A stretch of 38,142 nt of DNA from an uncultured Fretibacterium sp. (GTDB lineage Bacteria > Synergistota > Synergistia > Synergistales > Aminobacteriaceae), in the NCBI GenBank assembly GCA_937915835.1, contig CALGHA010000053.1:1-38142 (forward strand). Reading direction: 5' to 3'. The notes beneath the pieces were generated by a model, which was given only the letters and a program-made list of their open reading frames with translations, was not told the origin of the DNA and made no database searches. Below are positions 15,077-22,152 of this stretch, piece after piece. Numbering within the stretch: position 1 is the first letter of the stretch; each line of letters opens with the position of its first letter. The translations under genes and the position numbers were made by a program.

Positions 15077-16677
15077 CGTCTCTTTTTCTCCTCGTCAGGA
15101 TAAAGCCCGAATTTCGACAATCCCGCAATTCCCTGTTCAAGTCTGGATACAGCAAGAGGCATAAGCTCAACGATTACATGATTATCTTTCAGTCTGATTG
15201 CTCCGATTTCAGAACGTTCAACTTTTAATGCTCGGCACATCGCGTTTAATACTCGTCCTGTGTCTAATTCCTTGATTGCTTTGAAACGCTTGAAGGCTCC
15301 TTTTGGCTTTGAGGCTTGAACTTGCTTTGACTTCGGACGCTGTGAGGGTTTCTTCGTTCGTCTCTCCTGTTCACGCTGAAGTTCACGGTCTAAGCTGTAA
15401 CCTTTATTACGTGCGCTCAAGACCGACAATAATTTTGCGATTAAGATTTTAGGTTCAGCACGAGTGATTAAGTCATTGGCCCATTTAACGCACTCGCCAA
15501 AATCAGCGTCAATAGGAGCCGCAAAAATTTCCTGTTCAGCCGAATCACGCCATGCACTCCGGATTTTCTCAATGCCGGGAATATCAAGCCATTCTGTTTT
15601 TATCTCAGTTCCTCGTAACATTTCCTTGAAACGGCCAATTTCAGGAGGAGCAAGCAACACGAGATTAACTCCTTCATGCCCGGCCCGTCCAGTTCTGCCG
15701 CTTCTGTGAATGAAAGTTTCTCGGTCATCAGGAAGTCCAAGCTGTATAACATGACTAACTCCCTCAATGTCCAAACCTCGAGCCGCGACGTTCGTAGCAA
15801 CTAAACACGGAACTGAACCGGACTTAAACGAAGCTAACACAGCATTTCTCTCATTCTGGGTCATGTCGCCTTGAAGTGCCGCCGCGCTGAACCCGTGATC
15901 TTGAAGTCTCTGTGCTATTTCAATCGATTCCATTTTGGTATGACAGAATACGAGCGAACGTGAAGGATGTTCCCATAATAAAATATCAACGAGACCTTCA
16001 AAGCGTTTTTGCGAAGGAATTCTGTAAACTCTGTGCAAAATATCCTCGTGTTGAGTTCCTTCTTCGTCAACTGAGAGAATTATAGGCTCATGCAAATATT
16101 TTTCAGCCAACATTCTGACTTCATCAGGCATTGTCGCCGAGAAAAGCCAGCGTCTTCCTTTGGGCATAGCGTCGAGAATTGCTTCAAGTTCCTCACGAAA
16201 TCCCATGTCAAGCATTAAATCCCCTTCGTCGAGTACAATGCTGTGAATTTCGCTAGTCTCAAAACTTTTTCGTTGAATGTGATCTCGAACGCGTCCGGGA
16301 GTTCCTGTTATGATTGCCGCGCCGTGCTTGAGAGTTCTTAACTGTGGGTAAATGTCCATTCCTCCGACTAGTGAAGCTACTGAAACGTGCAAAAATTTCC
16401 CTAAAAATTCGGCCTCGTCTGCTGTCTGTTGAGCGAGTTCACGGGTTGGAGCAAGAATTAGAATTTGAGGAACTTTCTCGCCTATCTTCATTTCCTGCAA
16501 TAATGGTAAGAGAAATGCTAAAGTTTTTCCTGAGCCTGTTTTAGCCCGAACGATTAAATCACTGTTCCAGTCCTCAGAAAGTACGCGGTCCTGAACTTCC
16601 ATCGGGGAATTAAAGCCGTGTTGTTCAAGTGCGTGTAATAATTCCTTCCTGAGGCCGTAAGAATTAAAATCTTCCAT
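15073..16677 (-). CDS. DEAD-box RNA helicase, CsdA/DbpA-like
   Basis: The 534-aa helicase has all core motifs: Q motif (FNSYGLRKELL...FNSPMEVQ), AKTGSGKT (45-52), PTRELA, GTPGRV, motif II, SAT (180-182), ARGLDIEGV and HRSGRTGRAG. Motif II reads D150-E-G-D153 instead of DEAD, a conservative change at the third position. A basic linker follows, then a DbpA-type RNA-binding domain at the C terminus (RVLNAMCRALKVERSEIGAI, VELMPLAVSRLEQG), which in relatives binds rRNA or structured RNA for ribosome assembly and cold adaptation. An upstream in-frame TTG at 16704 would overlap the terminator; the ATG at 16677 gives the family N terminus, with AGGAG about 17 nt upstream, unusually far. It is co-transcribed with the downstream broken binding-protein gene. 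Confidence 0.9.
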   Translation of the reverse strand: MEDFNSYGLRKELLHALEQHGFNSPMEVQDRVLSEDWNSDLIVRAKTGSGKTLAFLLPLLQEMKIGEKVPQILILAPTRELAQQTADEAEFLGKFLHVSVASLVGGMDIYPQLRTLKHGAAIITGTPGRVRDHIQRKSFETSEIHSIVLDEGDLMLDMGFREELEAILDAMPKGRRWLFSATMPDEVRMLAEKYLHEPIILSVDEEGTQHEDILHRVYRIPSQKRFEGLVDILLWEHPSRSLVFCHTKMESIEIAQRLQDHGFSAAALQGDMTQNERNAVLASFKSGSVPCLVATNVAARGLDIEGVSHVIQLGLPDDRETFIHRSGRTGRAGHEGVNLVLLAPPEIGRFKEMLRGTEIKTEWLDIPGIEKIRSAWRDSAEQEIFAAPIDADFGECVKWANDLITRAEPKILIAKLLSVLSARNKGYSLDRELQREQERRTKKPSQRPKSKQVQASKPKGAFKRFKAIKELDTGRVLNAMCRALKVERSEIGAIRLKDNHVIVELMPLAVSRLEQGIAGLSKFGLYPDEEKKRR

Positions 16678-16702
16678 GCTGATAATATTAATATCTCCTA
16701 AC

Positions 16703-16736
16703 AAAAAAATCAGGAAGCCGATAATAAACTTCCTGA
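16703..16736 (-). terminator. Rho-independent terminator of the SH3b gene
   Basis: On the minus strand, an 8-bp perfect stem TCAGGAAG/CTTCCTGA with an 11-nt loop (16736-16710) is followed by seven T residues. It directly precedes the DEAD-box helicase gene. Confidence 0.88.
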
Positions 16737-16756
16737 GTAATATTATTGCACAAGTT

Positions 16757-17383
16757 TCATTCTTCTTCGTAAATCATTCGAGTGATTTTTCCGTTTTTGA
16801 GCTGAAAAGTTATCATCACGCCTTCAAGCTCATAATTCCATTCTTCTTCATCCCAGTGTTCAGGAGTTCCGATAACTTCTTCGAGTTTGTTTACGCCGTC
16901 GCCGATTGAAATATCTCCGAAAGTACAGCCTTCACGCCATGCTTCAATTTTTACGAGATTTCCAGCTTTATCATATTTTCGCTTAACATTTGGACCGTCA
17001 TAATCGTCGTGTTCCTCAGTAAGTCCATATTCCATAAGAATGTCAAAGATTAATTTATGAATTGTTGATTGCTGGCTGGTTGTGTTAAAGAGCGGCCTGA
17101 TATATTTTCCGAACACGAAGGCTGAATCTTGTCCGTGAGGATTTCCGATTTCGTACCAGACTTCACCGTCTACAGCAGTCTGACCGAACACGACAACTCG
17201 TTCTGGAGCGTTGAGCCTGCCTAAAATTTCGCTCTCAGTGTCAGGGTCCGAACGATAGCGAACGTAAGTTCCTGTGCATTGGCCGATTGCCGGGAAATTG
17301 ATAAACCTCTCGACAGCTTGAGCAGGAAGCGTGAAAGTTACGATGAAAATTGTAAGAATAAATTTTGCGTGAAACTTTGACAT
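16757..17383 (-). CDS. Secreted SH3b-domain protein, function unknown
   Basis: The 208-aa protein begins with a signal peptide (MSKFHAKFILTIFIVTFTLP, cleavage near AQA-VE at residue 24). A bacterial SH3-like domain (about 30-105) follows, with GTYVRYRSDPDTESEILGRL, VVVFGQTAVDGEVWYEIGNP and FVFGKYIRPL. The C-terminal half (YDKAGNLVKIEAWREGCTFG, the repeat-like ELEGVMITFQLKNGKITRMI) resembles domains that monitor a calculated surface or wall interaction, but no family is recognised. The frame is open further upstream to 17473, inside the terminator of the next operon; ATG 17383 is chosen for its signal peptide and AGGAG about 13 nt upstream. It is a single gene with its own terminator. It may bind peptidoglycan, which is inferred from SH3b families only. 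Confidence 0.78.
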   Translation of the reverse strand: MSKFHAKFILTIFIVTFTLPAQAVERFINFPAIGQCTGTYVRYRSDPDTESEILGRLNAPERVVVFGQTAVDGEVWYEIGNPHGQDSAFVFGKYIRPLFNTTSQQSTIHKLIFDILMEYGLTEEHDDYDGPNVKRKYDKAGNLVKIEAWREGCTFGDISIGDGVNKLEEVIGTPEHWDEEEWNYELEGVMITFQLKNGKITRMIYEEE

Positions 17384-17441
17384 GATTAAAAATTTTCTCC
17401 TAATATATTGTAATTTACACTTCAAGTTTAGCAGAATTGAG

Positions 17442-17481
17442 ATAAAAAAAATCCCTCCCGTAAATTTCTTCACAGGAGGGA
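17442..17481 (-). terminator. Rho-independent terminator of the mmdA operon
   Basis: A stem TCCCTCC/GGAGGGA (17452-17458 with 17475-17481) is followed on the minus strand by T8. It lies 16 nt after the biotin carrier stop codon. Confidence 0.9.
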
Positions 17482-17496
17482 CAAATCTTAATCTTC

Positions 17497-17907
17497 TTAC
17501 GCAATCACTAAAAGCACATCGCCGGTATTAACGCTGTCGCCGGACTTCACACGAATTTGCGTAACTTTTCCTGATGCCGTCGCGAAGACTTCATTCTCCA
17601 TCTTCATAGCTTCAAGCAATAACACCAAATCTCCGCTGTTCACGCTGTCGCCAACGTTGACTTTAATGCTCAAAATTTTTCCGGGCATTGGGGCCGTTAC
17701 TGTCATAGCGCTTTCGTCAACTGGAGCCGGAGCCGCTGGAGCCTCTGGAGCCGGAGCTGGAGCAGGTGCTGCCGCTGGTGCTGGTGCAACTGGAGCCGGA
17801 GCTGAAGGAGCAGGAGCAGGAGCAGGAATTGACGCGCCCGCGCCGAGTGATTCGACCTCAACAGTGTAGGCCGTGCCGTCTACGATTACTCTATATTTAT
17901 TACTCAC
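17497..17907 (-). CDS. mmdC: Biotin carboxyl carrier subunit of methylmalonyl-CoA decarboxylase
   Basis: The 136-aa protein has an N-terminal strand region (YRVIVDGTAYTVEV), a long flexible Ala-Pro linker (about 24-65), and a biotinyl domain with LLLEAMKMENEV, in which K102 is the biotinylation site. The carrier swings the carboxyl group between the carboxyltransferase (MmdA) and the membrane decarboxylase. It is the last gene of the operon mmdA-delta-carrier. The start is GTG at 17907 with AAAGGAG 12 nt upstream. The same carrier type serves oxaloacetate and glutaconyl-CoA decarboxylases, so the exact substrate follows from MmdA, not from this protein. Confidence 0.9.
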   Translation of the reverse strand: MSNKYRVIVDGTAYTVEVESLGAGASIPAPAPAPSAPAPVAPAPAAAPAPAPAPEAPAAPAPVDESAMTVTAPMPGKILSIKVNVGDSVNSGDLVLLLEAMKMENEVFATASGKVTQIRVKSGDSVNTGDVLLVIA

Positions 17908-17938
17908 GATTTATTTTTCTCCTTTCGTTAATGTTAAA

Positions 17939-18337
17939 TTAATGCCACTTGCGATTTAACCTGTTCGAGTTAAGCCCTAACATTCCCGCAGTCTTCCAGC
18001 GTGATGTCCAGAAATCTCCAGGAATTTGTCCCGGACGTTCTGCCTCGACTGACAAAATTCTGAAGTCCGCGCTTCCTGTGAACTCGACAATAGCCGCCGT
18101 TATAGCCGCGATAATTTTCTTATTGTCAACGCTCATAACAGGAGCCGCCGTCTGAACTTTTCTCGCTGGAGCTGGGGATGATGGCTTAGCCGGAGTTACA
18201 TCATTTTTTTTTTCGTCGCCGCCTGCAAACAGTTTCATTCCGTAAATTACTCCTGTTAAGACAAGCAGAACTCCGAAAACTATCGAGAATGCTACGATAC
18301 TTACGTTAACTGCTCCCGCAAGTCCTTCAAAATGCAT
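17939..18337 (-). CDS. mmdD: OadG-type small membrane subunit (delta) of methylmalonyl-CoA decarboxylase
   Basis: The 132-aa protein has one N-terminal membrane helix (about residues 9-35: VNVSIVAFSIVFGVLLVLTG), a Pro/Ala/Lys-rich linker, and a C-terminal amphipathic stretch (KKIIAAITAAIVEFTGSADF) ending in SRWKTAGMLGLNSNRLNRKW. This layout is the OadG family, which anchors and assembles sodium-pumping decarboxylases. It sits between mmdA and the carrier gene, with a good RBS (AAGGAGGAG, 7 nt before ATG 18337). The symbol is by position and family. Confidence 0.83.
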   Translation of the reverse strand: MHFEGLAGAVNVSIVAFSIVFGVLLVLTGVIYGMKLFAGGDEKKNDVTPAKPSSPAPARKVQTAAPVMSVDNKKIIAAITAAIVEFTGSADFRILSVEAERPGQIPGDFWTSRWKTAGMLGLNSNRLNRKWH

Positions 18338-18371
18338 TTATTCTCTCCTCCTTACTGTCATTTATCATTCA

Positions 18372-19931
18372 TTAATGAGGGATTACCCCGTGTTTCTTGG
18401 CAGGTCTGGTCTCACGCTTGCTCTCAATGCCTTCAAGAGCCTGATAGATTGATTTGCGCGTCTCTTCGGGCATAATCACGCGATCAACGTAGCCACGTTC
18501 TGCCGCTCTATACGGATTAGCGAATGCGTCTCTGTACTCGTCAATCTTCTCAAGTCTCTTTGCGCTCGGATCGTCAGCACCTTCAATTTCCTTCTTGAAC
18601 ACTATGCTTGCCGCACCTTCAGCTCCCATAACGGCGATTTCAGCCTGAGGCCAAGCTAACACGACATCAGCTCCGAGTGATTTGCTCGACATTGCGAGAT
18701 ATGCTCCACCGTATGCTTTGCGAAGAATTACGCTGATTAACGGCACACTCGCTTCACTGTAAGCATAAAGAAGTTTCGCTCCCTTACGGATAATTCCGTT
18801 TCTCTCCTGGTCAGCTCCGGGCAAATATCCGGGAACATCAACGAATGTTACGATTGGAAGGTTGAAAGCGTCACAATGACGAATGAAACGTGAAGCCTTA
18901 TCCGAAGCATTAACGTCTAAACAGCCGGCTAAAACGTCAGCATTATTCGCGATAACTCCGACTGAACGCCCGCCAATTCTCGCATAACCGGTGATTATAT
19001 TCTTAGCAAATCCGGCCTGAACTTCCGTAAATTCACCGTCATCGAAGACTTTCGCAAGAACTTCATGAACATCATAGCCCTTATTCGGATTAATCGGCAC
19101 AATCTCGCGTAATGTCATATCCGCACGGTTTACATCATCATTCGTGGCCTTAAACGGAGCATCATCAAGATTGTTCAACGGTAAATATGAGAGAACTTTA
19201 CGGACTTGTGCAAAACATTCCGCTTCGTCTTTAGCCTCAAAGTGAGCAACTCCGCTTACTGTGTTATGTGTCGCCGCTCCTCCGAGTTCTTCGCTGGTGA
19301 TTGCCTCGCCCGTTACTGCCTTGATTACTTCCGGGCCGGTGATATGCATTACGCCCTCGCCGTCAACCATGAAGATAAAATCTGTGAGTGCAGGACTGTA
19401 AACTGCTCCTCCTGCTGTCGGTCCCATGATAACGCTGAACTGAGGAATTACTCCGCTCGCTAAAGTGTTGCGCTTGAAGATTTTTCCGTAACCGTTCAAA
19501 GCGTCAGTGCCTTCTTGAATCCTTGCGCCGCCGCTGTCATTAATCCCGATTACCGGACATCCCATCTGCATAGCCATATCCATAACTTTGCAAATTTTGT
19601 CAGCATGTTTCTCGCCGAGCGATCCTCCGAAAACTGTGAAGTCCTGACTGAACACGAAGACTTTACGGCCTTCGATTGTTCCCCAGCCTGTTACTACTCC
19701 GTCGCCTAAAGGTTTTCTTTCTTCGAGGCCGAAATTATTGCAACGATGCGTAACGAACTCATCAAGTTCAACGAATGAGCCTTCATCAAGCAGCTGTGCA
19801 ATTCTCTCGCGGGCTGTGCCTTTACCTTTGGACTTCTGTTTGTCAACGGCTTCTTGTCCGCCGCCTTTGAGAGCTTCACTGCGTTTTTCGTCAAGTTCTG
19901 CGCAAAGCTCTTCTATTGTACGAAATCCCAT
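18372..19931 (-). CDS. mmdA: Methylmalonyl-CoA decarboxylase alpha subunit (carboxyltransferase)
   Basis: This 519-aa acyl-CoA carboxyltransferase has the two-lobe crotonase-like fold. Visible family segments are GKGTARERIAQLLDEGSFVE, the acyl-CoA pocket NDSGGARIQEG, GPTAGGAVYSPALTDF, VPGYLPGADQERNGIIRKGA and SVILRKAYGGAYLAMSSKSL. It moves the carboxyl group from methylmalonyl-CoA (or a related acyl-CoA) to biotin on the carrier subunit, one step in propionate formation or amino-acid/succinate fermentation. The OadG-like and biotin carrier genes follow directly. The membrane beta subunit that pumps sodium is not in the window. ATG 19931 is preferred to the in-frame TTG at 19940, which lies only 3 nt after AAGGAGGAG. 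The promoter is at 19983-20011. Propionyl-CoA carboxylase beta is the main alternative and is disfavoured by the delta subunit. Confidence 0.9.
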   Translation of the reverse strand: MGFRTIEELCAELDEKRSEALKGGGQEAVDKQKSKGKGTARERIAQLLDEGSFVELDEFVTHRCNNFGLEERKPLGDGVVTGWGTIEGRKVFVFSQDFTVFGGSLGEKHADKICKVMDMAMQMGCPVIGINDSGGARIQEGTDALNGYGKIFKRNTLASGVIPQFSVIMGPTAGGAVYSPALTDFIFMVDGEGVMHITGPEVIKAVTGEAITSEELGGAATHNTVSGVAHFEAKDEAECFAQVRKVLSYLPLNNLDDAPFKATNDDVNRADMTLREIVPINPNKGYDVHEVLAKVFDDGEFTEVQAGFAKNIITGYARIGGRSVGVIANNADVLAGCLDVNASDKASRFIRHCDAFNLPIVTFVDVPGYLPGADQERNGIIRKGAKLLYAYSEASVPLISVILRKAYGGAYLAMSSKSLGADVVLAWPQAEIAVMGAEGAASIVFKKEIEGADDPSAKRLEKIDEYRDAFANPYRAAERGYVDRVIMPEETRKSIYQALEGIESKRETRPAKKHGVIPH

Positions 19932-19982
19932 ATTCGACAAGCTCCTCCTTTTTTATGTTATGAAAAGTTTTGAATGTAAAGT

Positions 19983-20011
19983 AGAATATCATAGAAACTA
20001 TTTCATTGCAA
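19983..20011 (-). promoter_or_regulatory. Probable promoter of the mmdA operon
   Basis: On the minus strand TTGCAA (20011-20006), a 17-nt spacer and TATTCT (19988-19983) lie about 50 nt before the mmdA start. No operator is evident. Confidence 0.45.
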
Positions 20012-20114
20012 AGATTTACGCCGTCATATTAATATTCGCTGGCTATATGAAAATTTATGTAGAAATACGCAGGAAAATATTCATTCATAAACTTTTTCTC
20101 AGAAATTAACGATA

Positions 20115-20142
20115 TAGACACGCTAAAAACTTGTTGTATAAT
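20115..20142 (+). promoter_or_regulatory. Promoter of the secreted coiled-coil gene
   Basis: TAGACA (20115-20120), a 16-nt spacer and consensus TATAAT (20137-20142) lie about 90 nt before the ATG at 20232. Confidence 0.6.
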
Positions 20143-20231
20143 ACAGGCAAGATTTAATTCATAATATTTATTCCCACAATGACAAATTATAATTGCTCAG
20201 AAATTTTTTTTGCGAAAGGAAATTTTTACAG

Positions 20232-21002
20232 ATGCTCAGTAAGAAACTTTCAGCGTCATTAATCTTTTTACTATTAATAATCTTCACAGCTTCATCATCA
20301 TATGCAGCAAAAAAAGTAGAAAAAGTTGATCCGGCATTAAAAGCCTGGTATCACGAAACCGAAGCCCAAAATCGAGAAGGAGATCAAAGTCTCAAGCTGA
20401 GAATAACATATTACTCAAACGAATACATCGACAACCTCATAACCACCGAAGCCGAAAAAAATTTGTGGACAGCCGATGAAACCGAAAACTTCAAATACAC
20501 CTTTTTGAAAAATTTAAATCTCTCTGAAGCAATCCCCTTCCATGTTGATTTATACGTTACAGGAACTCCAATGTACGCAGGTCCGTTCGATAAGCATATT
20601 ACCATGATGGTTGGCGGCAGGAAATATCAGCCGATTGACTATGATAAACGCTTCAACTTCAAGATTTTAGGCGCTCGCGACGGAATGGTATTTTTCCCTC
20701 GTTATGACCCGAAGACTGGCAAGGAAATTTTAGCCGGTGCTAGGGACGTGCGAATAATCTTTGACAGCTCAATTAGTCATGCTCTCGACGGAAAAAAGGA
20801 TATTCTTTACGTCTGGGATTTATCGAAGGACAGACCGAAAATCGGTGGAGGTAAAGCCGCGAATAGGCTCGAAGTTGACAGGCTTCTCAAGAGAACTGAC
20901 AAGCTCGAAGAAGAACGCAAGGCATTGCAGAGACAGTTAGACGCTCTTAATAAAGAATACGAAGAAGTTAACACGAGAATTGACGAGTTGCAAAGTGAAT
21001 AA
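20232..21002 (+). CDS. Secreted protein with C-terminal coiled coil, function unknown
   Basis: I do not recognise this 256-aa protein. It starts with a signal peptide (LSKKLSASLIFLLLIIFTAS, cleavage after SYA near residue 25). The middle holds a beta-rich region with KLRITYYSNEYIDNLITTEA, an IPFHVDLYVTG strand and FDKHITMMVGGRKYQPIDYD. About 45 residues at the end (NRLEVDRLLKRTDKLEEERK and a further leucine-heptad stretch) form a coiled coil, which suggests oligomerisation or binding to another envelope protein. An upstream in-frame TTG at 20193 is rejected: the ATG has AAAGGA 11-12 nt upstream and begins the signal peptide. It is monocistronic between two promoters; the next gene is pfkA. 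Confidence 0.75.
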   Translation: MLSKKLSASLIFLLLIIFTASSSYAAKKVEKVDPALKAWYHETEAQNREGDQSLKLRITYYSNEYIDNLITTEAEKNLWTADETENFKYTFLKNLNLSEAIPFHVDLYVTGTPMYAGPFDKHITMMVGGRKYQPIDYDKRFNFKILGARDGMVFFPRYDPKTGKEILAGARDVRIIFDSSISHALDGKKDILYVWDLSKDRPKIGGGKAANRLEVDRLLKRTDKLEEERKALQRQLDALNKEYEEVNTRIDELQSE

Positions 21003-21033
21003 AAAATTTTGCAGAAATTAATAAATTCACGAA

Positions 21034-21063
21034 TAGACTAATTGCACACTGACTAGATAAAAT
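21034..21063 (+). promoter_or_regulatory. Possible promoter of pfkA
   Basis: TAGACT (21034-21039), an 18-nt spacer and TAAAAT (21058-21063) lie about 50 nt before the pfkA start. The -35 is similar to TAGACA used by the preceding gene. Confidence 0.4.
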
Positions 21064-21116
21064 AATTAAGTTTTCTAAATAATTTGACAGCAGAATGAAA
21101 GGAAGTAAATATTACT

Positions 21117-22082
21117 ATGATTAAGATGGACCGTATCGCTGTACTCACAAGCGGAGGAGACTCACCAGGAATGAACGCCGCAGTCAGAGCCGTAGCCCGC
21201 ACGTGTATGTTTAACGATAAAGAGTGCATCGGAGTAAGACGAGGCTATGAAGGTCTCATTGAGGGCGATTTTATCACTCTTGACCGTGCTGCAGTGGGCG
21301 GAATTATTCACACGGGCGGAACGATATTAAAGACAGCCAGAAGTGAACGTTTCAAGACTCCAGAGGGCCGCGAAGAAGCTGTGAACAAAATGCGTGAGGC
21401 AGGAATTGACGGCCTTGTAGTAATCGGCGGAGATGGGTCATTTCACGGAGCAAAGGCTCTTCACGATATGGGCTTTCCGACGATGGGAATTCCCGGCACA
21501 ATCGATAACGACATTACCGGAACTGATGAGACAATAGGCTTTGATACGGCTGTGAACACTGCTCTTGACGCGATTATGAAGCTCAGAGATACAGCCTCAA
21601 GCCATGAAAGATTATTCGTTGTCGAAGTCATGGGACGTAACGCGGGATTTTTAGCGCTTGAAGTTGCTGTTGCTACCGGAGCTGAATACGTCGTTGTCCC
21701 GGAATTGCCTTTGAGCATTGGAGATTTGACGAAGAGGCTCAAGAACTCTTACGCTGAACACCGAAGCCACACGTTAATTATTCTCGCTGAAGGCGTAATG
21801 ACGGCGGCCGAGATGCGTGAACAGCTTCAAGACTCCGGCGGATATGACGCTCGTGTTACGGTTTTAGGCTACATTCAGAGGGGCGGACATCCTACGTCAT
21901 TTGATGTTGTGCTTGCTACAAGAATGGGAGCTTTTGCAACGGAGAATTTATTAATCGGCAAATCAGGAATGATGGTCGGCAATATCAATCATAAACTCGT
22001 ATTAAGCCCGTTAGAGCGAGCATGGAGTGAACATAAATCATTGAGCCCGGAGATGTTGAGCTTGATGAACAAGATGAATTAA
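21117..22082 (+). CDS. pfkA: ATP-dependent 6-phosphofructokinase
   Basis: The 321-aa enzyme phosphorylates fructose 6-phosphate in glycolysis. Motifs are intact: LTSGGDSPGMNAAVRA near the N terminus, the nucleotide-binding GGDGS (104-108), catalytic GTIDND (127-132) with D130, the substrate loop MGRNAGFLA, and a C-terminal LGYIQRGGHPTSFD. Glycine in GGDGS (rather than GGDDT) indicates ATP and not pyrophosphate as phosphoryl donor, by family rule. Length matches bacterial PfkA. It may start at ATG 21117 or the fourth codon (MDRIAVLTSGG); AAAGGAAG is 12 nt before the first. A terminator follows at 22093. Confidence 0.95.
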   Translation: MIKMDRIAVLTSGGDSPGMNAAVRAVARTCMFNDKECIGVRRGYEGLIEGDFITLDRAAVGGIIHTGGTILKTARSERFKTPEGREEAVNKMREAGIDGLVVIGGDGSFHGAKALHDMGFPTMGIPGTIDNDITGTDETIGFDTAVNTALDAIMKLRDTASSHERLFVVEVMGRNAGFLALEVAVATGAEYVVVPELPLSIGDLTKRLKNSYAEHRSHTLIILAEGVMTAAEMREQLQDSGGYDARVTVLGYIQRGGHPTSFDVVLATRMGAFATENLLIGKSGMMVGNINHKLVLSPLERAWSEHKSLSPEMLSLMNKMN

Positions 22083-22092
22083 GAGTTTCATG

Positions 22093-22125
22093 CGGGGGGT
22101 GATTAATTCATGCTCCCCGTTTATT
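22093..22125 (+). terminator. Terminator after pfkA
   Basis: Stem CGGGGGG paired with CTCCCCG (22093-22099 with 22113-22119, one G-U pair) around a 13-nt loop, followed by TTTATT. It lies in the 70-nt gap before rho. Confidence 0.65.
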
Positions 22126-22152
22126 AATATTTATGTAAGGAAAAAAGTTTTA

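Noticed and set aside
17657..17869. Open frame antisense to the biotin carrier (Gly/Ala-rich)
   Set aside because: It is the complement of the Ala-Pro linker, with no RBS or family motif.
19738..20109. 123-aa plus-strand open frame
   Set aside because: Its first half is antisense to mmdA and the rest covers the mmdA promoter; no RBS.
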